This document shows, in pieces, positions 27,720 through 37,232 of a DNA stretch of 43,623 nt. This stretch comes from an uncultured Flavobacteriaceae bacterium (lineage in GTDB: Bacteria; Bacteroidota; Bacteroidia; Flavobacteriales; Flavobacteriaceae): the NCBI GenBank assembly GCA_913020075.1, contig CAJWAE010000008.1:1-43623 (forward strand), read 5' to 3'. The notes under the pieces were generated by a model that searched no databases, was not told the origin of the DNA, and was given only the letters and a program-made list of their open reading frames with translations. Position 1 is the first letter of the stretch, and every line of letters starts with the position of its first letter. The translations under genes and the position numbers were made by a program.

Positions 27720-30700
27720 CTAGTTTAAAATAATTGTTGGTATTTGACCGCTTGTTTTGTTAATAGCTTTCACTTTTTCTTTTATTTCAGCCAATAGTTT
27801 TTGCGCTTCTTTAACCTCCGATTCAAGACTAGTAGTCCTTTTATTTTGAGCTATTGTAGGTGGATTTGTCGTATTATCTATAGCTCTCATTAAAGATCGT
27901 ATTTCCTCTCTTAATCTAGGTCTTTGTCTGTAATTCATAACAGGAGAGGGACGTTTAAGGGTTTCATTTAAAAAAGAAAGACTGTTTTCATGAAGTGCTC
28001 TTGTGTCAAGAATTAAAGACTCCCATTTATTATTATTTAACAATTTGAGTTTAGTCTGCAAATCATTTAATTGAATATTTATTGAAATAACATCATCAAT
28101 GATTTTATGAGTTTCAGATTGAAGATCTCTTAAACTCAACAAGGACCTAACTTTTTTCTCATAAAAATTCTGACTCATTCCTATTCTGGGATCTCCTAAA
28201 ACATTAATATTAGAACTTTGTTCAACACCGCTTGTTTTTATGGACACCGTATACGAGCCTGGAGCAACTTTTGGGCGAATTAATGAAGATGAAAACCCTT
28301 CTTTTATAGAATTTTTTAACGGTATTGCTCCATCATATCCAAGATCCCATACTATTCTATTTACACCTCGAATAGCTGTTGAGTCAATTAATGTTGTAAT
28401 TAGTTCCCCTTTTTCATTCTTTATATGTGCAGTTATGCTGTTAACTGGAGAATCATTAAGGTAGTAGTTGATATAAGCACCATATTCAGGATTTTTGGCT
28501 TTATAGGTGCGATCTCCCAAATTCTCAATTCTCCAATACATATTCCAAAGAAAAGCTTCACGAACATTAAAAATTTTCAATTCTTCAGAACTTGCAGAAG
28601 ATAATTCTTCTATAGGACGAATATCATCTAAGATATATGCTCCTCTTCCGTGTGTTCCTACTATTAGATCTCTATCCCTAGCCTGAATTCTAATATCACG
28701 AACAGAAACATTGGGGAGATTGTTATTGATTTTTTCCCATTTTTTTCCTAAATCCCAACTTGCATATATACCATGTTCCATCCCAGCAAATAATAAGTTT
28801 GGATTATGTGGGTCTTGACGAACTACTTTTACATAGTCGTCATTTGGGAGTTTTTCAGAAATCGATTTCCAAGTTTTTCCAAAGTTGGAGGTATGGAAAA
28901 TATATGGTTTGAAGTCATTCATTCGATGTTGGTCAACAACAACGAATGCTGTTCCAGCATCATGTTCTGAGGCATGTATTTTTGAAACCCACGAAAAATC
29001 AGGAAGACCTTTGATATTGTCTTTTACGTTTTCCCAACTCTCACCACTATCTAATGAAACTTGAATATTCCCATCATCAGTACCTGCCCATAATACTCCT
29101 TTTTGAACAGGAGACTCTGCAAGATAGAGGACAGTACAATGGAATTCAGCAGCGGTGTTGTCTTGATAAATTGTTCCTCCTGAAGTTTTTTGTTTTGATT
29201 TATCATTAGTAGTCAGGTCTGGGCTTATAACTTTCCAGCTGTTTCCCCTATCATTTGATCGAAAAACAACATTTCCAGCCATATAGACAACCTCAGGATC
29301 GTGAGGAGAGATAAGCAAGGGGGAGTCCCAATTAAAACGATATTTATGAAATTCTATAGCATCACCAGCAGAACCTGTAATAGTTGGGTACGGATGGATA
29401 TTTTGTACATTACCGTAGCGAGAATCTACAAGAAAGGGAACTCCACCTTGAAGGTTTGTATACACTTTATGTTCAGCTCCAGGTATTGGGACTGCGAAAT
29501 ATCCATCACCATATGCTAATCCCTTCCAGTGTCTTTTTAATATTCCAGCTTCATAAAGAGAATTGCTTGGTCCAACCCAGGTTCCATTATCTTGAAGTCC
29601 ACCATATACATTATACGGCTGTTGATTATCCACAGCCAATTGATAAAATTGTGAAAGCTCAATATTATTTATAATTTCCCAACTATCTCCACCATCAAAT
29701 GATCTTTGAAATCCACCATCACTTCCGTTTAATATGTAGTTTGAGTCAGAAGGATCTATCCATAAAGCTTGATGGTCTCCATGTACTGTATTTGCTATTC
29801 TTTCAAATGTTATTCCACTATCTACTGAACGGCTTAAACGTCCAGAAATTGAAAAAAGAACATTTGGATGATTGGGATCCACGCGAACATCACTATAATA
29901 AAAAGGTCTAAAATTGATGTTTGGATCATCATTAACCATTTTCCAATGATCTCCTCGATCCTGAGAACTAAAGACTGTTCCACCTCCTTCAAATTCAGTA
30001 ATTAGATAAACAATATTAGGTTTGCTTTGAGCGATGTGAATACCAGGTCTTGCCATATTAGTTTTTGGAAGACCATCCATTATTTTTTCCCAAGTTTCTC
30101 CGCCATCTATAGTTCTAAATAGTGAAGTCTCTTTTCCTCCATCATCAAAGCGCCAAGGCTTTCTTCTAAAGGTCCACATTGCTGCATACATAATTCTGGG
30201 ATTATCATTTTCCATTGTAATGTCAGCACAACCTGTGTCCTGATCAATGTATAATATTTTTTTCCAGCTTTTACCACCATCTTTAGTTTTAAACACACCT
30301 CTTTCTTTGTTTGGCCCCCACTCTTTTCCTAAAGCACAAACACAGGCTATATCAGGATTATTTGGATCCACCACAATTCTTTTAATACGTTCTGTATTTT
30401 CTAAGCCTAAGTGATTCCAATTTTCACCACCATTAACAGAGCGGTATACTCCCCACCCGTAGCCGACACTGTTTCTTGGGTCACCCTCTCCTGTTCCAAC
30501 CCACAAAACATTCGGATTAGAAGGTGCAATTGTTAAGGCCCCTATAGAATATGCGCGTTGTCCTTCAAATATTGGAGTAAAATTGACCCCTCCATTGACA
30601 GTTTTAAAAATTCCTCCATCAGCACCACTTACGTAAAATGTACTTTTATCGCCAGGAATTCCGTCAATATCCGTTACTCTTCCACCCATATTTGCTGGAC

Positions 30701-30836
30701 CAATCGCCCTCCATTTATATTTACTTAGTGCAGAAGAATTTTTAAAATCAGTCTGTGAGTTGATATTTATGGGAATTATTATAAGTAGACAAATCAAGTA
30801 TGTGAATGAAAAATTGGAATAAAAAAGAATTTTCAT
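27720..30836 (-). CDS. Large secreted Asp-box (BNR/VPS10/sortilin-like) beta-propeller protein
   Basis: About 11 Asp-box-like motifs (e.g. SVNGGENW, TKDGGKSW, TIDGGETW, SFDGGDSW, SLDSGESW); VRDIRIQARDRDLIVGTHGRGAYILDDI typical of this family. Preferred start 30836 with signal peptide. Confidence 0.88.
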   Translation of the reverse strand: MKILFYSNFSFTYLICLLIIIPININSQTDFKNSSALSKYKWRAIGPANMGGRVTDIDGIPGDKSTFYVSGADGGIFKTVNGGVNFTPIFEGQRAYSIGALTIAPSNPNVLWVGTGEGDPRNSVGYGWGVYRSVNGGENWNHLGLENTERIKRIVVDPNNPDIACVCALGKEWGPNKERGVFKTKDGGKSWKKILYIDQDTGCADITMENDNPRIMYAAMWTFRRKPWRFDDGGKETSLFRTIDGGETWEKIMDGLPKTNMARPGIHIAQSKPNIVYLITEFEGGGTVFSSQDRGDHWKMVNDDPNINFRPFYYSDVRVDPNHPNVLFSISGRLSRSVDSGITFERIANTVHGDHQALWIDPSDSNYILNGSDGGFQRSFDGGDSWEIINNIELSQFYQLAVDNQQPYNVYGGLQDNGTWVGPSNSLYEAGILKRHWKGLAYGDGYFAVPIPGAEHKVYTNLQGGVPFLVDSRYGNVQNIHPYPTITGSAGDAIEFHKYRFNWDSPLLISPHDPEVVYMAGNVVFRSNDRGNSWKVISPDLTTNDKSKQKTSGGTIYQDNTAAEFHCTVLYLAESPVQKGVLWAGTDDGNIQVSLDSGESWENVKDNIKGLPDFSWVSKIHASEHDAGTAFVVVDQHRMNDFKPYIFHTSNFGKTWKSISEKLPNDDYVKVVRQDPHNPNLLFAGMEHGIYASWDLGKKWEKINNNLPNVSVRDIRIQARDRDLIVGTHGRGAYILDDIRPIEELSSASSEELKIFNVREAFLWNMYWRIENLGDRTYKAKNPEYGAYINYYLNDSPVNSITAHIKNEKGELITTLIDSTAIRGVNRIVWDLGYDGAIPLKNSIKEGFSSSLIRPKVAPGSYTVSIKTSGVEQSSNINVLGDPRIGMSQNFYEKKVRSLLSLRDLQSETHKIIDDVISINIQLNDLQTKLKLLNNNKWESLILDTRALHENSLSFLNETLKRPSPVMNYRQRPRLREEIRSLMRAIDNTTNPPTIAQNKRTTSLESEVKEAQKLLAEIKEKVKAINKTSGQIPTIILN

Positions 30837-31002
30837 AGTATTTTTTTTAAGTGAGTTGACAATATTATTTATATCTGTCATTAAGTGCGAATACTGTTGA
30901 TTTATGATTGATTAGTACACTATATTACTAAAAAGTATTTAAATTTTTTAGGGATTTAACATTTTTTTAGTAATTTGGTATTTCAAACTTAAAATTAATC
31001 AT

Positions 31003-34000
31003 ATGTCAAATCAATTTAAAACTTCAATTGCAAGTTTATGCAAAACGGTTTTTCTTATAGGTTTTATGTTTCCAGTATTTGTTTTTTCTCAGCAATCAAT
31101 TTCAGGGAATATAACGGATGCCGATACAGATGAACCCCTTTTAGGAGTAACGATTTTAATTCAAGGAACGAAAAAAGGAACTGTTTCGGACTTTGATGGA
31201 AATTATTCTATTACTAATCTCGAAGCTGGTGATTATGTATTGGAGTTATCCTACACTGGATATAAAAACTTTACTCAGGCTGTTAACGTTGGCTCCTCAG
31301 ATCAAGAAGTTTCTATTCAAATGGAATTTTCTGCTTCCCAACTAAATGAAATAGTTGTTACAGGAACAGGTGCTCCAATTGCACGTAAAAAAATAGGGAA
31401 TAGTATTGGATCTATTTCAACAAGTAAATTAGCAGACCTGCCTATTAATTCTTTTTCAGATCTTTTACAAAGTAGAGAACCTGGTATAATTGCATTTCCA
31501 TCAGGAGGTTTAACAGGTGAAGGAGCTCAAATAAGAATTAGAGGTAATGCTTCATTATCTCAACTAAACGAACCTATTGTAATAGTTGATGGAATTCGAG
31601 TTGACCGAGGTGGTGGTTACGGTGGTGGTTTTGTAAATTCAGGTGGAGGGTCTCCTTCCCGTTTGGATGATATCAATCCAGAATCTATAGAGAGAGTGGA
31701 AATCCTTAAAGGTGCTTCTGCAGCAACCCTATTCGGAACTGAAGCCAGTAATGGTGTAATTCAAATTTTTACCAAAAAGGGTAAAAGTGGAATTCCAAAG
31801 TTTGGTTTTAAAGCAACACAAGGTTTTATAAATTATCCCATTGGTGCTGTTCCAGACAATACAGGCTTTACTAATAGCGCTTCAAGAGCTACAGAATTAA
31901 CTGGTCTTCTTGGATATAGTGTTAAACCTTATCAATTACTTTCTTTTAACGCTATGGAAGATCTTTACGAAACTGGCGTTCAAAATTCAATAACTGCCGA
32001 TGTTTCAGGTGGAACTAATATAATTACTTATTTTACTTCGGTTCGTTATTCTTACACAGACGGTCCATTTGGTGGAAAAGAAAGAGAAGGATATTTAGAA
32101 GGCCAGGAGACACAAGCACAAGATATTGACAGATTAGCTCAATTCAATCTAAATTTAAATATCAATCCAAATGATAAATTTAGTCTTCGATTGACACAAG
32201 GATTTACATCTAGATTTAATGCTACAGCCGAAAATGGTAATAATATTTATGGAGTTGGATCTTTAGCACAATTTAGTAAACCGGAGCTTGTAAAAGATAA
32301 TAATTCAACGGGTACAATTGCATTTGCCACTGTGGACGAGACGCTTCAACTTTCTTTTGGTTCAAAAGTAAATAATTACAATGGGAGTATAGGATTAAAC
32401 TATTATCCCATTGACTGGATTAAAATCGATGGTACATTTGGACTAAACTTTGTTAGTCAATCAAGTACAAATTTCCAACCTTTTGGTTGGAACATTGACG
32501 GTTTTTCTGGGAGTAATCCTCAAGGACAGTTAAGTGCTGATACAAGAAATTTCTTAGCTCAAACTGCTGAGCTTAAAATTATCCTTGATAATAAGATTGG
32601 AAGTAACATTACATCCAATCTTATATTGGGTGGACAATATGTATCACAGGAAACTAAATTAATAGGAGCTCAAGGAACACAATTTCCTGGACCAGGTTTT
32701 GAGGTAACTTCAGCTGCAGGAGTTTTAAATATTTTTGAATTTTTTGAAGAAACGAAAAATGCAGGAGTATTTGCTCAAGAACAGCTCGGATTTAATGATA
32801 ACTTGTTTGTGACAGTTGGTGGAAGGTTAGATGCGCATTCTGCATTTGGAAGTGATTTTCAAGCTGCGTTTTATCCTAAGATATCTGCTTCTTATATTCC
32901 TTCCGATTCTGCTAGTTGGTCAAATATTGGCCCAGTAAGCTCTTTACAACTAAGAGGATCTTATGGGTGGTCTGGTCTTCAGCCGGGTGCATTTGATGCA
33001 CTAACTACATATTTAGCTTTAGCTTCTGCTAGTGGTGCAGGTATTGCACCAAATAATCTTGGAAATCCTGCTTTAAAACCTGAGATTTCTAAAGAATGGG
33101 AAGCTGGTTTTAGTGCTGGATTAATCGATGATAAAGTAAATTTAGAATTTACTTATTTTGATCGTGTTACTGAAGATGCATTATATGCGAGACAATTTCC
33201 CTTATCTGGTGGATTTCGAAATCCACAATTAACAAACATTGGAGAGTTATCAGCACACGGTATGGAAATAAGTCTGAGGGGAACAGTTATTAGAACTAAA
33301 GATCTTCAACTTAACCTATTCGTTAATGGGGCATATTATAAAGATAAGGTTGTCAGTTTAGGCGGTGCTCCACCACTAAAAGTAGGTGGATCTTATCCAA
33401 GATATCGTAACTATTTAAAAGAAGGTTTTGCTCCAGGTGCCAACTTTGGTGCTCAGCTATTAGAAGTTGGGGCAAATCAACTTCCTGTTGATATTGCAAA
33501 TTCGGATGGTCTTCCAGATACTAGAGATCAATTACTTTCTTATTTTAATGGAAAAACACCTGACGATGTTGGAAGTGTCCCTACATCAATTGGAACTGGA
33601 AAAGTTCTCTTAAGAGATGATGATGGTGATGGAGATTACTTAGATCATTATCTTGGTAAATCAACACCAGACTGGACAGGTGCTTTTGGAGGTTCACTTT
33701 CATACAAAAACTTTACTCTTAGTACTACCTTTGAGTACAAGGCTGGAAATTTTGTGATAAACAATTTGACAGATGCATTTCGCCAAGCTAATGGTGCGAT
33801 TGGACGTAACTTGCCATCATCATCTCGAACTGTAAGAGATTATGCTACAGGAGGGGTTGATGCTAGTTTTAATCCTCAGAACGACCCAAATGTAAGGGTT
33901 GATGCTTTAGGAGATTGGGTGAATAACACGTTAGCTTTATCGCCTTTTTCAGGTCTAAATACACTCGAAAAGGCTGATTTTATTAGTTGGAACGAGTTAA

Positions 34001-34239
34001 GTTTAAATTATAAATTTACAGGAGGCCTTTTAGATACCTTTAATTTTGATAGAGCTACTCTAGGAGTTTCAGGAAGAAACATAGCGATGTTTACAGGTTA
34101 CACTGGTGTAGACCCTAGAATAAACTTTATCGGTAGAGGAAGTGGAAGTGCACTGAGCCAAAATTTTGGACAAGGTATTGCCGCTTTTGGATGGCCTATT
34201 CCAAGACAAGTAATGATTACTCTTAAAGTAGGATTCTAA
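31003..34239 (+). CDS. SusC/RagA family TonB-linked outer membrane protein
   Basis: CarboxypepD_reg-like N-terminus (ISGNITDADTDEPLLGVTILIQGTKKGTVSDFDGNYSI), plug with VEILKGASAATLFGTEASNGVIQIFTKKG, C-terminal barrel. Confidence 0.96.
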   Translation: MSNQFKTSIASLCKTVFLIGFMFPVFVFSQQSISGNITDADTDEPLLGVTILIQGTKKGTVSDFDGNYSITNLEAGDYVLELSYTGYKNFTQAVNVGSSDQEVSIQMEFSASQLNEIVVTGTGAPIARKKIGNSIGSISTSKLADLPINSFSDLLQSREPGIIAFPSGGLTGEGAQIRIRGNASLSQLNEPIVIVDGIRVDRGGGYGGGFVNSGGGSPSRLDDINPESIERVEILKGASAATLFGTEASNGVIQIFTKKGKSGIPKFGFKATQGFINYPIGAVPDNTGFTNSASRATELTGLLGYSVKPYQLLSFNAMEDLYETGVQNSITADVSGGTNIITYFTSVRYSYTDGPFGGKEREGYLEGQETQAQDIDRLAQFNLNLNINPNDKFSLRLTQGFTSRFNATAENGNNIYGVGSLAQFSKPELVKDNNSTGTIAFATVDETLQLSFGSKVNNYNGSIGLNYYPIDWIKIDGTFGLNFVSQSSTNFQPFGWNIDGFSGSNPQGQLSADTRNFLAQTAELKIILDNKIGSNITSNLILGGQYVSQETKLIGAQGTQFPGPGFEVTSAAGVLNIFEFFEETKNAGVFAQEQLGFNDNLFVTVGGRLDAHSAFGSDFQAAFYPKISASYIPSDSASWSNIGPVSSLQLRGSYGWSGLQPGAFDALTTYLALASASGAGIAPNNLGNPALKPEISKEWEAGFSAGLIDDKVNLEFTYFDRVTEDALYARQFPLSGGFRNPQLTNIGELSAHGMEISLRGTVIRTKDLQLNLFVNGAYYKDKVVSLGGAPPLKVGGSYPRYRNYLKEGFAPGANFGAQLLEVGANQLPVDIANSDGLPDTRDQLLSYFNGKTPDDVGSVPTSIGTGKVLLRDDDGDGDYLDHYLGKSTPDWTGAFGGSLSYKNFTLSTTFEYKAGNFVINNLTDAFRQANGAIGRNLPSSSRTVRDYATGGVDASFNPQNDPNVRVDALGDWVNNTLALSPFSGLNTLEKADFISWNELSLNYKFTGGLLDTFNFDRATLGVSGRNIAMFTGYTGVDPRINFIGRGSGSALSQNFGQGIAAFGWPIPRQVMITLKVGF

Positions 34240-34267
34240 AATGAAAACAATAAAAAACACTTATACA

Positions 34268-35569
34268 ATGAAAAAAATATTTCTTTTATTATTACCTAGT
34301 TTATTGTTTGTTGGTTGTACTCTAGATGCTGACAATCCCAACAATTTACTAGAAGAACAGCTTAATATAACAGCATTTCCTCCCATGGTTAATGGTCTTG
34401 AAGGTGTTCTTGTTAGGGCTTATGGAAACATTCTTGCTCCCTATTCTGTAGCGAGTGATGAAATGATATGGATAGGTTCACGTGATGCATGGCAGCAGCT
34501 AAATTTTGGAAATGTGGACAATATTAACAATGAGTTTATTGATGGAGCTTTTTTTCCTGTGAATGAAGCTAGATACTGGGCTGACGCCGTAATATCTAAA
34601 GGTGAAGAATTTAGTTCATCTAATGCATTCACCCCATCCGATAAATCTGATTTAGTTAGAGCATACTGGTACGGAGCAATTATCTATATTGTTATTGCAG
34701 ATATGTTTGATGATTTTGTTGTTGGATCGGTTAAAACAGAAGGTAGTCCCCCAGTTGGTGCTGCAAATATGAGTTCTTTGTATGATACTGCAATTAGTTA
34801 CTTAGATAAGGCGTTAGCTTTAAATTCAGGACTTACAGCTCCTCTTAAAGCGACCAAAGCCAGAGCTCATTTTTCAAAGGGAATATGGTCTAAAACTAAT
34901 CCTGTTAACACAGCAAGTCCTCTTGTTAGTTCTTCAGCTGCAGCAGCTTTAGCTCAGGAAGCTTTAGCCGCATTAGGCGAAGACTTTTATGTAAACTTAC
35001 TAACTTCTGGCTCAGCTCCACAGACCATTGGTGGTTTAGATATCGCAGGTGAAGTAAACGATCGTCTTGAAATGAGAATTTCAGACACTTATGTTATTTC
35101 TTCTGATTCAAAAAGGCCTGATGCTTATACTGATGATGATCCTTCAACTACAATTTCTTTAATGGATCCCATTGATAACATAGCAGATCCAGCACTTTTC
35201 AAGCTAGTCGCTGATTTTACTATCGCGCAGCTCTATCCAGAATATCCAGTAGTTTCCGGAAGAGAAATGCACTTAATAATTGCTGAAAATGCACTAGCAA
35301 CTGGTGATAATGCTACGTTTACGACACATATTAATAAAATCAGAGCACTTGACGGATTAACTGATTATTCTGGTCAGATTGACGCACAAGATCTACTTGA
35401 GCACTCAAGAAGAGTTAATCTTTTCCTTCAAGGTAGAAGATTGGCTGATCATTATCGCTTTGGGAAACCATCCGAATATTGGATTTCTACCTCTCCTGCG
35501 ATAAATTCTCCAGGTTCGTTTTTTCCGATCACAATTTCTGAAATTCAATCAAACGACAATATAAATTAG
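34268..35569 (+). CDS. SusD/RagB-like outer-membrane lipoprotein
   Basis: MKKIFLLLLPSLLFVGC lipobox; VSGREMHLIIAENALATGD and RRVNLFLQGRRLADHYRFG typical of SusD C-terminus. Confidence 0.9.
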   Translation: MKKIFLLLLPSLLFVGCTLDADNPNNLLEEQLNITAFPPMVNGLEGVLVRAYGNILAPYSVASDEMIWIGSRDAWQQLNFGNVDNINNEFIDGAFFPVNEARYWADAVISKGEEFSSSNAFTPSDKSDLVRAYWYGAIIYIVIADMFDDFVVGSVKTEGSPPVGAANMSSLYDTAISYLDKALALNSGLTAPLKATKARAHFSKGIWSKTNPVNTASPLVSSSAAAALAQEALAALGEDFYVNLLTSGSAPQTIGGLDIAGEVNDRLEMRISDTYVISSDSKRPDAYTDDDPSTTISLMDPIDNIADPALFKLVADFTIAQLYPEYPVVSGREMHLIIAENALATGDNATFTTHINKIRALDGLTDYSGQIDAQDLLEHSRRVNLFLQGRRLADHYRFGKPSEYWISTSPAINSPGSFFPITISEIQSNDNIN

Positions 35570-35590
35570 GATCCAATTGAATTATAAATT

Positions 35591-35620
35591 AAAAACCCTT
35601 CAGAATATGAAGGGTTTTTT
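35591..35620 (+). terminator. Rho-independent terminator after second susD-like gene
   Basis: AAAAACCCTTCA / TGAAGGGTTTTT stem with 5-nt loop followed by T-tract. Confidence 0.85.
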
Positions 35621-35848
35621 TATTGTAAATTTTAAAAGTTACACCAAGTAAAAAAGTTTTAAGTTCCATCTATTAATCAATAAAGACAGTTTAATTAAAT
35701 GTTTATAGAATCAATGGAATTAAATAAATCTAAATCTAGTAGGTGTTATTTTCAATAAATAAAAACAGAAAAAATGATTTCACAGATTTTATCATAAACG
35801 ATTATGGATTTAATTAATAATATAATCAAGAATATTTAAAAGAATAAA

Positions 35849-37219
35849 TCAGCTTTTATTTTTTATAACATTTCCCTTTTTTATAACTAAATCAACATCT
35901 TGTAACAAAGAAATGTATCTAATAACGTCGCCTTTAACAGCAATTATATCTGCCTGTTTCCCTGGAGTAATAGTACCTACTTTATCAGACACTCCCATAA
36001 AAACAGATGGCCAGTAAGTTGCAGACTTGATTGCCTGCAAAGGAGAAATCCCCAATTCATTCACCCAAATATCAAGTTCATTCCATGTACTTTGAGAATG
36101 GAATTTCATGGGTACTCCACTATCAGTTCCAATTAAAAGGACAACACCGGTATTTTTTAATTGATTAAACTTTGTTTTTAATGTTGGCTTTCTAATAGGG
36201 GTTAACTGAAAATATGGAAGTTTTCCAGGATGTTTAATGGAGTTTTGAATATCTTTTATAATGTGATTTGGTAATCCCAGATGCCAACTAGTATTGTCTA
36301 AAATTTCAGAATTTTTAATGGTATAGTCATAGTTATATAATACTTCTATTGTAGGTGTCCAAAAAAGAGGTCCTTTATTCATTTGAGCAGTTCTTTCTTG
36401 AATTAATTGGATTATATCAGCAGGATATTCAGGAGCAGATGATAAGCCAGTGTGTTCAAAGTTGTCTACCCCAGCCTTTAAACCCAATCTTATCTCATCA
36501 GGTCGATGGGAATGAGCAACAACTTTTAAATTGTTTTTATGGGCTTCGTTAACAATTGCTTGAATTTCCTCAAAACTCATCTGATCTTGATCAATTAATT
36601 TTATACAATCAACTCCTGCTTTTGCTAATAACCTTATCTTTTTCTTTGCATCTTCTGGATTTTTAATTCCCCATCTAAATGCTTCTGTACCTGGATAAGG
36701 ATTTTTTTGGATAAATGGACCGCTAACATACATTGTAGGACCTAGAATTTCTCCTTTATTTATTTTATTTCTAACTGAAATACTTGCTTTCAACGGAGCA
36801 CCGAGATCTCTTGCACTTGTAACTCCTGCCATAAGCAACTGATTTGCGGAAGAAGGCATTATTACTTCTTCAAATTGATCTATATAGGTTTTATCCCAAT
36901 GCGTATAGTCAGAATGTCCGTTAAGCATTAAATGGACATGCATATCCCATAAACCTGGCATAACTGTCATTCCTTCTGTGCTTATAATCTTAATTCCTAG
37001 TGGAACTTCCAGAGTGGCAATAGTTCCAACGCTAATAATTTTCTCACCATCCAAGAGAATAACACTATTTTTTATTGGATCATTTCCAAAACCATCAATG
37101 AGGGTGCCGCCAACAAGCGCAACTGACTGAGAGTTAGCAATTAAAAAGCTAAATAGTATACCAATATATAATGTTTTTCTAATCATTTTCTTTATATTTA
37201 AGTATTTTAATAAATTCAT
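35849..37219 (-). CDS. Secreted amidohydrolase family protein (imidazolonepropionase/prolidase-like)
   Basis: MPGLWDMHVHL (HxH), GVDCIKLI (putative carbamylated Lys), VVAHSH, NFEHTG, IGTDSG; C-terminal GKQADIIAVKGD. Start at 37219 or 37186 (MIRKTLYIGILFSFLIANSQ). Confidence 0.92.
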   Translation of the reverse strand: MNLLKYLNIKKMIRKTLYIGILFSFLIANSQSVALVGGTLIDGFGNDPIKNSVILLDGEKIISVGTIATLEVPLGIKIISTEGMTVMPGLWDMHVHLMLNGHSDYTHWDKTYIDQFEEVIMPSSANQLLMAGVTSARDLGAPLKASISVRNKINKGEILGPTMYVSGPFIQKNPYPGTEAFRWGIKNPEDAKKKIRLLAKAGVDCIKLIDQDQMSFEEIQAIVNEAHKNNLKVVAHSHRPDEIRLGLKAGVDNFEHTGLSSAPEYPADIIQLIQERTAQMNKGPLFWTPTIEVLYNYDYTIKNSEILDNTSWHLGLPNHIIKDIQNSIKHPGKLPYFQLTPIRKPTLKTKFNQLKNTGVVLLIGTDSGVPMKFHSQSTWNELDIWVNELGISPLQAIKSATYWPSVFMGVSDKVGTITPGKQADIIAVKGDVIRYISLLQDVDLVIKKGNVIKNKS

Positions 37220-37232
37220 TATGACCTCTTTT

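Noticed and set aside
29384-29674. Plus-strand 96-aa ORF opposite the Asp-box gene
   Set aside because: Shadow ORF antisense to a convincing long CDS; no recognisable domain and atypical composition.
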